Shown piece after piece: positions 8,451 through 15,347 of a DNA stretch of 64,000 bases; position 1 is the stretch's first letter; each line of letters begins with the position of its first letter. Origin of the DNA: Agromyces allii (GTDB lineage Bacteria > Actinomycetota > Actinomycetes > Actinomycetales > Microbacteriaceae); assembly GCF_009749385.1 (NCBI RefSeq), contig NZ_WBIN01000007.1, positions 186,001 to 250,000 on the forward strand. The letters are read 5' to 3'. Made by a program: the position numbers and the translations under genes. The notes under the pieces are model-generated. The model was not told where the DNA came from, made no database searches, and saw only the letters and a list, made by a program, of their open reading frames with translations.

Positions 8451-8923
8451 GCGCGGCGATCGACTCCCCGCTGCGGCTCGCCTCGCCCGAGGCGCTGCTC
8501 GACGCCGTCGGCACGGCCATCGGCCCCGGCGAGTGGTTCGAGGTCGACCAGGCGCGCATCGAGCAGTTCGCGGAGGCCACCGACGATCACCAGTGGATCC
8601 ACGTCGACGTCGACCGAGCCACCGCCGGCCCGTTCGGCGCCCCGATCGCCCACGGGTTCCTCACCCTCTCGCTGCTCACCGCACTCGCGACCCCGCTCAT
8701 CGAGGTGCAGGGCGTCGCGATGGGCGTCAACTACGGGTTCGAGAAGGTGCGGTTCCTGCAGCCGGTGACGGCGGGCTCGCGCGTGCGAGCCGTCGGAACG
8801 CTCGCCTCGGCCGAGCCGACCGGCAGCGGCATCCGGGTGGTGCAGGACCTCACGATCGAGATCGAGGGATCCGAGCGCCCCGCGCTCATCGCCCAGTGGG
8901 TCACGCTCCTCGTGCCCGCCTGA
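8447..8923 (+). CDS. MaoC-family enoyl-CoA hydratase
   Basis: 158 residues, single hot-dog fold. The hydratase signature runs from FAEATDDHQWIHVD to GAPIAHGFLTLSL. The Asp and His of the first segment are the catalytic pair in (R)-specific enoyl-CoA hydratases. Translationally coupled to the SDR (ATGA overlap). Together they would hydrate an enoyl-CoA and oxidise the alcohol. Length is usual for bacterial MaoC proteins. Confidence 0.9.
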   Translation: MSAAIDSPLRLASPEALLDAVGTAIGPGEWFEVDQARIEQFAEATDDHQWIHVDVDRATAGPFGAPIAHGFLTLSLLTALATPLIEVQGVAMGVNYGFEKVRFLQPVTAGSRVRAVGTLASAEPTGSGIRVVQDLTIEIEGSERPALIAQWVTLLVPA

Positions 8924-8975
8924 CCACCGCTTGGCCTCGTGCGCACGAACCGTCCTCAGGTGTGCGGCGCCGGCG

Positions 8976-10214
8976 TCACACGCGCTCGAGCACGAGGGCC
9001 ATGCCCTGGCCACCGCCGACGCACATGGTCTCGAGGCCGTAGCGTCCGCCGGTGGCGGCGAGCCCGTTGATGAGCGTCGAGGTGATGCGCGCGCCCGTCA
9101 TGCCGAAGGGGTGGCCCACGGCGATCGCGCCGCCGTGCACGTTGAGGCGCTCGGGGTCGACGCCGAGCTCGCGCGCCGACGGGATGACCTGCGCGGCGAA
9201 GGCCTCGTTGAGCTCGACGAGGTCGATGTCGTCGATCGAGAGTCCGGCGCGGGCGAGTGCCCGGCGCGAGGCCTCGACGGGTCCGAGTCCCATGATCTCG
9301 GGCGAGAGCCCGCTGACGCCGGTCGACACGATGCGGGCGAGCGGCTGGAGCCCGAGCTCGTCGACGATGCGGTCGGAGACGACGACCACCGCTGCGGCGC
9401 CGTCGTTGAGCGGACAGCAGTTGCCCGCGGTCACGGTGCCGTCGGGCCGGAACACGGGGTCGAGCCCCGCGAGTGCCTCGACCGTGACGCCCGCGCGCGG
9501 TCCGTCGTCGGCCGCGACGACCGTGCCGTCGGCGAGGGTCACGGGTGTGATGTCGTTCGCCCAGAAGCCCGAGGCGATCGCCGCCTCGGCACGCTGCTGG
9601 CTGCGGGCCGCGAACGCGTCCTGCTCGTCGCGCGTGACACCGCGGAGCTCCGCGACGTTCTCGGCGGTCTGGCCCATGGCGATGTACGCGTCGGGCAGCA
9701 GGCCGTCGATGCGGGGGTCGTGCCACGGGCGCAGGCCCGCGGCATCCGCCCCACCGACGGCGCGAGCCTGCGTGCGCGCCTCGGCCTCGTCGAACCTCGG
9801 GTTGGTGAGCTTCGCCCCCGGGATGTAGTCGGCCGAGCCGACGCCCATGTTCGACACCGATTCGACGCCCGCCGAGATGAACACGTCGCCCTCACCGGCC
9901 TTGATCGCGTGGAAGGCCATGCGCGTCGTCTGCAGGCTCGACGAGCAGTACCGGTTCACGGTCGTGCCGGGCAGCCCGTCGAGTCCGAGCAGCACGGCGA
10001 CGATGCGCGCCAGGTTCATGCCCTGTTCGCCGCCGGGCTGGCCGCAGCCGAGCAGCAGGTCCTCGATGCGCGCCGGGTCGAGCGCGGGCACCTTCGCGAG
10101 CGCGGCCTCGACCATCTGCACGGTCAGGTCGTCGCCCCGGATGCCGGCGAGCGACCCCTTGCGGGCGCGGCCGATGGGCGAGCGGGCGGTGGCGACGATG
10201 TACGCCTCGGTCAT
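8976..10214 (-). CDS. Acetyl-CoA C-acyltransferase (thiolase)
   Basis: 412 residues. The nucleophile is Cys90 in NRYCSSSLQ. The C-terminal catalytic His is near 368 in GHPFGMTG, and the second Cys is near 398 in CVGGGQG. Degradative thiolase of the beta-oxidation type, cleaving 3-ketoacyl-CoA. The ATG at 10214 is preferred over an in-frame upstream ATG because GAAAGGAAC lies just before it and the family starts at this point (TEAYIVATARSPIG). Convergent with the MaoC gene. It is probably expressed from the acyl-CoA dehydrogenase side, although a repeat element separates them. Confidence 0.93.
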   Translation of the reverse strand: MTEAYIVATARSPIGRARKGSLAGIRGDDLTVQMVEAALAKVPALDPARIEDLLLGCGQPGGEQGMNLARIVAVLLGLDGLPGTTVNRYCSSSLQTTRMAFHAIKAGEGDVFISAGVESVSNMGVGSADYIPGAKLTNPRFDEAEARTQARAVGGADAAGLRPWHDPRIDGLLPDAYIAMGQTAENVAELRGVTRDEQDAFAARSQQRAEAAIASGFWANDITPVTLADGTVVAADDGPRAGVTVEALAGLDPVFRPDGTVTAGNCCPLNDGAAAVVVVSDRIVDELGLQPLARIVSTGVSGLSPEIMGLGPVEASRRALARAGLSIDDIDLVELNEAFAAQVIPSARELGVDPERLNVHGGAIAVGHPFGMTGARITSTLINGLAATGGRYGLETMCVGGGQGMALVLERV

Positions 10215-10300
10215 GCGGTGTTCCTTTCGGGAGTGGTTCGGATGTCGGGGCTCGGCCGGTCGGGTCACGCGGTGAGCGTCGCGAGTGCGCGTGCCATTCG

Positions 10301-10346
10301 CTGGTCTCGATACGGCGCTGGCGCGCCGACTCGACCGGCGAACCAG
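10301..10346. repeat. Dispersed palindromic element, half copy
   Basis: Bases 10301-10341 match 41185-41225 at 40 of 41 positions. The element contains GGTCTCGATACGGCGCTGG and ends in ACTCGACCGGCGA. It lies between the thiolase and acyl-CoA dehydrogenase genes. Same family as the elements at 41137, 45236, 47591 and 55041. Confidence 0.7.
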
Positions 10347-10347
10347 C

Positions 10348-11577
10348 TCAGACGAAGGCGGCGATGCCCGTGATGGCGCGGCCGACGATGAGCGTGTTCA
10401 TGTCGTACGTGCCCTCGAACGTGTAGACGGCCTCGGCGTCGGCGAAGAAGCGCGCGGCGCCGTGGTCGAGCTGGATGCCGTTGCCGCCCATGAGCTCGCG
10501 GCTGCGGGCGACGACCTCGCGCATGCGCTTCGTCGCGAAGGCCTTGGCCATAGCGGAGTGGTGGTCCTTCTGGGCGTCTTCGTCGAGCATCTCGCTGACG
10601 CGAACGCAGAGCGCGATCGATGCCGTGATGTCGGCGAGCGAGTCGGCGAGCTTCTGCTGCACGAGCTGGAACGAGGCGATGGGCTTCCCGAACTGCACGC
10701 GGGTCTTCGTGTAGGCGAGGGCAGCCTCGTAGGCGCCCACGGCGACGCCGATCGCCTGCCACGCGACATCCGCTCGGGTGAGGCGCAGCACGATCGCGAC
10801 GTCGCGGAACCCGTGGATCTCCTGGAGCCGATCGGACTCGGGCACGATCACGTCCTCGAGCACGATGTCGGCGTTCTCGACGGCGCGGAGCGACTGCTTG
10901 CGCTCGATCTTCGTGGCGGTGAAGCCCGTGGCCGGTTGGCGAACGAGATAGCCCTTGACCTGGTCGTCGGCCGTGTCGCGCGCCCAGATGACGACGACGT
11001 CGGCGAAGGTCGCGTTGCCGATCCAGCGCTTGGCGCCGTTCAGCACCCACTCGTCGGTGCCGTCGGCGTTCGTGCGACGAGTGGCCGTGGTCTCGAGGCC
11101 CTTCGCGGTGTCGGAGCCGTGCAGCGGTTCGGTGAGTCCGAAGGCGCCGATGAGTTCGCCGCGCGCCATCGGCTCGAGCCACTCGGCCTTCTGCTCGGGC
11201 GAACCGCCGACCGCGATCGCGTTCATCGCGAGTCCGGAGTGCACGCCGATGAAGGTCGCCGTCGACGGGTCGACGCGCGCGATCTCGAGGGCGATCCAAC
11301 CGCGGTAGACGGCGGAGTTCTCGAAGTGCGCGACCTCGGGGATGCCCGAGCCGAAGAGGCCGAGCTCGGCGAAGCCGGGAATCAGGTGCCGCGGGCTCGT
11401 CGTCGCCTCCCAGCGGTCGTCGGCGCCGGGCCGCACCTCGCGCTCGAGGTAGTCGCGGATCTCGGCGACCGAGGCCCGCTCGGCCGAGGTGAGCCGACCC
11501 ATGAAGCCGTAGAAGTCGGCGTCGAGCACGGTGGCGGCCGTCGCGGCCTCGGACTGGGGGTCGAGTGTGAGCGTCAT
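10348..11577 (-). CDS. Acyl-CoA dehydrogenase, glutaryl-CoA dehydrogenase-like
   Basis: 409 residues, FAD flavoprotein. The FAD/substrate motif is AFGLTEPLHGSD, and the C-terminal bundle carries RVQFGKPIASFQLVQQKLAD. The catalytic base Glu is at about residue 388 in FEGTYDMN, followed by TLIVGRAITG, the arrangement of glutaryl-CoA dehydrogenases. It lacks obvious decarboxylase-specific residues that could be judged by eye, so a general short-chain substrate is possible. Start ATG 11577 has GGAGAA upstream. Divergent from the QsdR-type regulator, with a 24-bp palindrome between them, so that regulator probably controls it. Confidence 0.9.
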   Translation of the reverse strand: MTLTLDPQSEAATAATVLDADFYGFMGRLTSAERASVAEIRDYLEREVRPGADDRWEATTSPRHLIPGFAELGLFGSGIPEVAHFENSAVYRGWIALEIARVDPSTATFIGVHSGLAMNAIAVGGSPEQKAEWLEPMARGELIGAFGLTEPLHGSDTAKGLETTATRRTNADGTDEWVLNGAKRWIGNATFADVVVIWARDTADDQVKGYLVRQPATGFTATKIERKQSLRAVENADIVLEDVIVPESDRLQEIHGFRDVAIVLRLTRADVAWQAIGVAVGAYEAALAYTKTRVQFGKPIASFQLVQQKLADSLADITASIALCVRVSEMLDEDAQKDHHSAMAKAFATKRMREVVARSRELMGGNGIQLDHGAARFFADAEAVYTFEGTYDMNTLIVGRAITGIAAFV

Positions 11578-11611
11578 CGCTTCTCCGTTCGTCGGTGAAC
11601 TCCTCCCACTA

Positions 11612-11635
11612 TGCATCATTTTCGAGAATGTTGCA
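11612..11635. promoter_or_regulatory. 24-bp imperfect palindrome, candidate operator of the QsdR-type regulator
   Basis: Ten of 12 base pairs match around a central TCGA. The arms read TGCA-N-CATT-N-TC. It lies in the 90-bp gap between divergent genes and ends 20 bp before the regulator's -10 box. The position and symmetry fit autoregulation plus control of the acyl-CoA dehydrogenase. It is unrelated to the CATACCG sites. Confidence 0.65.
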
Positions 11636-11655
11636 CGCCCGGTGGGCGAGACGAG

Positions 11656-11661
11656 TAGAGT
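11656..11661 (+). promoter_or_regulatory. -10 box of a predicted leaderless promoter
   Basis: TAGAGT, then 6 nt, then ATG 11668. No Shine-Dalgarno sequence. Confidence 0.55.
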
Positions 11662-11667
11662 TCCGGC

Positions 11668-12393
11668 ATGCCGACGACGACCGGAACCACCCACGAGATC
11701 GCCGAGGTCGGCCTGCGCGCCGCACCCTCGTGGCTCTCCGACCGCCTGGCCGACGGCGGGCACGCCGACGCGGTCCGCGCGTTCGAGCTCGCACGCGAGA
11801 CATTCATCAGCGGCCGTCGCATCGACATGGGCTCGCTCGCGACGACCCTCGGCGTCGACCGCACCTCGCTCTTCCGCTGGGTCGGCAACCGCGACGCCCT
11901 GCTCTCCGAGGTGCTGTGGTCGCTCGCCGTGCCGACGCTCGTGCTCTCCGAGCACGCGACCGAGAGCCTGCACGGTGCCGAGCGCGTTGCCGAGCAGCTC
12001 TCGAGCTTCGCGGGCGCCCTGATCAGTGCGCAGTACTTCCGCGACTTCCTGCGCCGCGAGCCCGCCAGGGCCCTTCGCCTGCTCACGACGACCGAGAGCG
12101 AGATCCAGCGCCGCTACGTCGCCACCGCCCGCTGGCTCGTCGAACGCGAACTCGGCGAACGCCCGCTCGGCGGTGCGATCACGGCCGACGAGCTCGCCTA
12201 CCTGCTCGTGCGCGTCTCGGAATCGTTCACCTACGCCGACCTCATCGCGGGCGACACCCCGAGTGCGGCTCGGGCGCGGCGCGCGTTCCGCATCCTGCTG
12301 CGGGCCGACCTCGCCGAGGCGACGGATGCCGCGGCGGAGGATGCCGCGGCGACGAATAGCGCGGAGGATGCCGCGGCCGAGGTCGCGCCGTGA
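11668..12393 (+). CDS. QsdR-type TetR-family transcriptional regulator
   Basis: 241 residues. The DNA-binding helices lie at about 35-80 (DMGSLATTLGVDRTSLFRWVG). The RWVGNRDALLSEVLW stretch and the following all-helical domain look like the QsdR group. QsdR of Rhodococcus represses a gamma-lactone/acyl-homoserine-lactone catabolic operon. The tail is an odd Ala/Asp/Glu-rich run (about 220-241) that repeats AEDAAA. It is divergent from an acyl-CoA dehydrogenase, with a palindrome between them, and overlaps the thioesterase start (GTGA). QsdR assignment is from remembered motif resemblance and needs a profile search. Confidence 0.78.
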   Translation: MPTTTGTTHEIAEVGLRAAPSWLSDRLADGGHADAVRAFELARETFISGRRIDMGSLATTLGVDRTSLFRWVGNRDALLSEVLWSLAVPTLVLSEHATESLHGAERVAEQLSSFAGALISAQYFRDFLRREPARALRLLTTTESEIQRRYVATARWLVERELGERPLGGAITADELAYLLVRVSESFTYADLIAGDTPSAARARRAFRILLRADLAEATDAAAEDAAATNSAEDAAAEVAP

Positions 12394-12803
12394 CGCACCG
12401 CCCCGAGCGCCGCCCGTTCACGACGCGCTGGAACGACAACGACCAGTACGGCCACGTCAACAACACCGTCTACTACGAAGCCATGGACACGGCCGTGAAC
12501 ACGTGGATGATCGAGCACGCCGGCCTCGACCCGCACGGCGAGGAGCCGATCGGCCTCGTGGTGTCGTCGAGCTGCGAGTTCCGCGCATCGGCGTCGTTCC
12601 CCGAGCCGCTCGAGGTCGCGATCGGCGTCGAGCGCCTGGGGTCGTCGAGCATCACGTGGTCGCTCGGCATCCACCGCAGCGGCGAGGCCGAGCCCATCGC
12701 CGAGGGCCGCTTCGTGCATGTGTTCGTCGACGCCGGGTCGCGTCGCCCCGTGCCGATCCCGACCGGCATCCGCTCCGAGGTCGAGGCTCGCCTGCTCGCG
12801 TGA
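12390..12803 (+). CDS. Acyl-CoA thioesterase (4HBT hot-dog family)
   Basis: 137 residues. The N-terminal motif RWNDNDQYGHVNNTVYYE contains the catalytic Asp and the HVNN turn of 4-hydroxybenzoyl-CoA-thioesterase/FcbC-like enzymes. It releases free acid and CoA, possibly as an overflow valve for the acyl-CoA pathway. The GTG start at 12390 overlaps the regulator's TGA, so the two genes are coupled. Followed by an 18-bp palindrome that may end the transcript. Confidence 0.88.
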   Translation: MTHRPERRPFTTRWNDNDQYGHVNNTVYYEAMDTAVNTWMIEHAGLDPHGEEPIGLVVSSSCEFRASASFPEPLEVAIGVERLGSSSITWSLGIHRSGEAEPIAEGRFVHVFVDAGSRRPVPIPTGIRSEVEARLLA

Positions 12804-12817
12804 GCCATGGAGGCGAG

Positions 12818-12835
12818 CGGATGCCGCGGCATCCG
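12818..12835. terminator. Perfect 18-bp palindrome CGGATGCCGCGGCATCCG
   Basis: Lies 15 bp after the thioesterase stop. It is the fused form of the GGATGCC/GGCATCC inverted repeat seen in many hairpins here, and the same 18-mer recurs at 56510. It has no loop, so terminator function is uncertain. Confidence 0.4.
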
Positions 12836-12843
12836 TTCCCCAA

Positions 12844-12863
12844 CATACCGACCGCGCGGTATG
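12844..12863. promoter_or_regulatory. TetR-type operator, site 2 (CATACCG-N6-CGGTATG)
   Basis: CATACCGACCGCGCGGTATG, 81 bp before the kinase start. Its right arm contributes the -10 box TATGCT (12860-12865), so binding would block the promoter of the kinase-dehydrogenase-ligase operon. Sequence is the exact reverse complement of site 1. Confidence 0.75.
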
Positions 12864-12944
12864 CTGTCGTGACGGGTCGATGCACGGACCCTCGCGCACC
12901 ATGGCGGTGCGGGCACCAGGGCGGTGCCGGAAAGGCGATCGACG

Positions 12945-14069
12945 ATGACCGACACCCCAGGGCTGAACCTCGCGGGCTTCTCCGAGTGGCTCTCCGAGGC
13001 GCACCCCGACCTCACGGGCTCGCCGAGCGCGAAGCCGACCGCGACACTCATCGCCGGCGGCCGCAGCAACCTCACCTACCGCATCGACGGCCCGCGCGTG
13101 CCGCTCATCGTGCGCCGGCCTCCGCTTGGCCACGTGCTCGCGAGCGCCCACGACATGGGGCGCGAGCACCGCGTGATCAGTGCGCTCGAAGGCTCCGGCG
13201 TTCCCGTTCCGCCCGCCGTCGACCTCGTCGACGACACCGAGGCCGCACGCGTCACCGGCACCCCGTTCTTCGTGATGCGCGTCGTCGAAGGCGTCGTGCT
13301 CGCGAGTCCACGCCAGAACGCCGACTACACGGCATCCGGACTGCACGGCCTCGGACTCGAGTTCGCGGCGACGCTCGCCCGACTGCACACGCTCGACGCG
13401 GTATCCGTCGGCCTCGAGGACTTCGGCCGGCCTGACGGATACCTCGACCGCCAGCTGCGCACCTGGCGACGACAGCTCGAGGCCTCGCGCAGCCGGGAGC
13501 TGCCCGAACTCGACCGATTGCAGCAGCGACTCGAGGAGCGGATGCCGCCGGCCGGAGACCTGCGCAGCGGCATCGTGCACGGCGACTACCGCCTCGACAA
13601 CGCGATCATCGCCGGCCCCGGCGACCGCCCACGCATCGCCGCGATCCTCGACTGGGAGATGGCCACCCTCGGCGACCCCCTCGTCGACCTCGGCATGCTC
13701 GGCATGTACTGGAACATCGCGTCACTCGCGCCCGACGCCGTCGGGCTCACCCGCAGCGCGGTCGACCCCGCCGCGGGCTACCCGGGGTTCGACGAGCTCG
13801 TCGATCACTACGCGCAGGCCGCCGACATCCGCACGCCCGACCTCACCTGGTACCGGGCCTTCGCGGCCTACAAGCTCGCGGTGATCCTCGAGGGCATCCA
13901 CTACCGCTACCGCCAGGGGCAGACCCTCGGCGAGGGCTTCGACCGCATCGGCCAGCTGGTCGAACCGCTCGCGAGCACCGGTCTCGCGCACGCGACCACG
14001 AGCCACGGCATGACGAACCACGGCACCACGAGCCACGCCACCACGAACTCGACGATCACGGGAGCCTGA
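12945..14069 (+). CDS. APH-type phosphotransferase (ACAD10/11 kinase-domain/LvaA-like)
   Basis: 374 residues. Kinase-like fold: Gly-rich loop GGRSNLTYRI, Lys/Arg strand LIVRRPP, Brenner motif HGDYRLDN near residue 212 and metal-binding DWEMATLGDP near 237. Not an antibiotic kinase by context. It sits directly before an ACAD10/11-like dehydrogenase and a CoA ligase, the order expected for phosphorylating a 4-hydroxyacyl-CoA before elimination (as LvaA does in Pseudomonas putida levulinate catabolism). The C-terminal about 25 residues are a degenerate His/Thr/Ser repeat (SHGMTNHGTTSHATTNS) not seen in the core fold. ATG 12945 is chosen over GTG 12924, with AAAGG 9 nt upstream. Confidence 0.85.
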   Translation: MTDTPGLNLAGFSEWLSEAHPDLTGSPSAKPTATLIAGGRSNLTYRIDGPRVPLIVRRPPLGHVLASAHDMGREHRVISALEGSGVPVPPAVDLVDDTEAARVTGTPFFVMRVVEGVVLASPRQNADYTASGLHGLGLEFAATLARLHTLDAVSVGLEDFGRPDGYLDRQLRTWRRQLEASRSRELPELDRLQQRLEERMPPAGDLRSGIVHGDYRLDNAIIAGPGDRPRIAAILDWEMATLGDPLVDLGMLGMYWNIASLAPDAVGLTRSAVDPAAGYPGFDELVDHYAQAADIRTPDLTWYRAFAAYKLAVILEGIHYRYRQGQTLGEGFDRIGQLVEPLASTGLAHATTSHGMTNHGTTSHATTNSTITGA

Positions 14070-14072
14070 CGC

Positions 14073-15287
14073 ATGGAATTCAGTCACGACGATCGGACGC
14101 TCGACCTCATCGATCGGGTCGAGGCGTTCGTGCACGAGCGGGCGATCCCCGCCGAGCCGGTGCTCGACGCACAGCTCGCAGCGACGCCGGGCGAATGGCG
14201 GTTCCGGCCGGTCGTCGACGAGCTGCGTGAGGCCGCCCGCGCCGAGGGCCTGTGGAACCTGTTCCTGCCGGGCGAGCTGGGCGCGGGCCTGTCGAACGTG
14301 CAGTACGCGCCGCTCGCCGAACGCACCGGCTGGTCGCCGCGGCTGGCCCCGGTGGCGTTCAACTGCGCCGCGCCCGACACCGGGAACATGGAGGTCCTGG
14401 CGGACTTCGGCACGCCCGAACAACAGGCCGACTGGCTGCGCCCGTTGCTCGCGGGGAAGATCCGCTCGTCGTTCTGCATGACCGAACCGGAAGTCGCGTC
14501 GAGCGACGCCACGAACATCGCCACCCGGATCCGCCGCGATGGCGACCACTACGTGATCACGGGCCGCAAGTGGTGGTCGACCGGGGCGATGAACCCCGAC
14601 GCGGCGATCTTCATCGTCATGGGGCAGACCGATCCGGATGCCGAGCGCCACCGGCAGCAGTCGATGATCCTCGTGCCCCGCGACTCCCCCGGCCTGAGCA
14701 TCGTGCGCCCGCTCACGGTGTTCGGGTACGACGACCGCGACCACGGCGGCCACGCCGAGATCGCGTTCGACGAGGTCCGCGTGCCCGCGAGCAACCTCAT
14801 CGCGGGCGAAGGCGACGGGTTCGCGATCGCGCAGGCCAGGCTCGGACCCGGGCGCATCCACCACTGCATGCGTGCCATCGGCATGGCCGAGCGCGCGCTC
14901 GCCCTCGTGACCGAACGGGCGAACGCGCGCGTCGCGTTCGGACGCCCGCTCGCCGACCAGGGCGTCGTGCGCGAGTGGGTCGCCGAGTCCCGCATCCAGG
15001 TCGAGTCGCTGCGACTGCTCGTGCTGAAGACCGCGTGGCTCATGGACACCGTCGGCAACCGGAAGGCCATGACCGAGATCCAGGCCATCAAGATCGCCGT
15101 GCCCCGTGCCGTGCAGCAGATCCTCGACCGCGCCATCCAGCTGTTCGGCGCCGCCGGCGTCTCGGGCGACCAGCCTCTCGCCGAGATGTTCGCCGGCGCC
15201 CGCTCCCTCCGCCTCGCCGACGGACCCGACGAGGTGCACCTCAACGCACTCGGTCGGGCCGAGCTGCGCAAGGCACCGCGCGGCTGA
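14073..15287 (+). CDS. ACAD10/11-like acyl-CoA dehydrogenase
   Basis: 404 residues, FAD enzyme. FCMTEPEVASSDATN is the flavin/substrate segment, and RVAFGRPLADQG lies in the C-terminal bundle. At the place where ordinary family members have the catalytic Glu (YEGT), this one reads LADGPDEVH (about 380-388), as in the ACAD10/11 group. It starts 3 nt after the kinase stop with GGAG upstream, so both are co-translated from one mRNA. In mammalian ACAD11 and bacterial LvaA/LvaC, kinase plus dehydrogenase convert 4-hydroxyacyl-CoA to enoyl-CoA through a 4-phospho intermediate. That role is inferred here. Confidence 0.88.
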   Translation: MEFSHDDRTLDLIDRVEAFVHERAIPAEPVLDAQLAATPGEWRFRPVVDELREAARAEGLWNLFLPGELGAGLSNVQYAPLAERTGWSPRLAPVAFNCAAPDTGNMEVLADFGTPEQQADWLRPLLAGKIRSSFCMTEPEVASSDATNIATRIRRDGDHYVITGRKWWSTGAMNPDAAIFIVMGQTDPDAERHRQQSMILVPRDSPGLSIVRPLTVFGYDDRDHGGHAEIAFDEVRVPASNLIAGEGDGFAIAQARLGPGRIHHCMRAIGMAERALALVTERANARVAFGRPLADQGVVREWVAESRIQVESLRLLVLKTAWLMDTVGNRKAMTEIQAIKIAVPRAVQQILDRAIQLFGAAGVSGDQPLAEMFAGARSLRLADGPDEVHLNALGRAELRKAPRG

Positions 15288-15347
15288 CCGCGCACTCGCC
15301 GACCCACGAACTCCCGCACCATCAACGACGATGAAAGGACCCCACGC

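Noticed and set aside
12945-14069. Aminoglycoside-resistance phosphotransferase
   Set aside because: The fold is shared, but operon context with an acyl-CoA dehydrogenase and CoA ligase fits the ACAD10/11-LvaA group.
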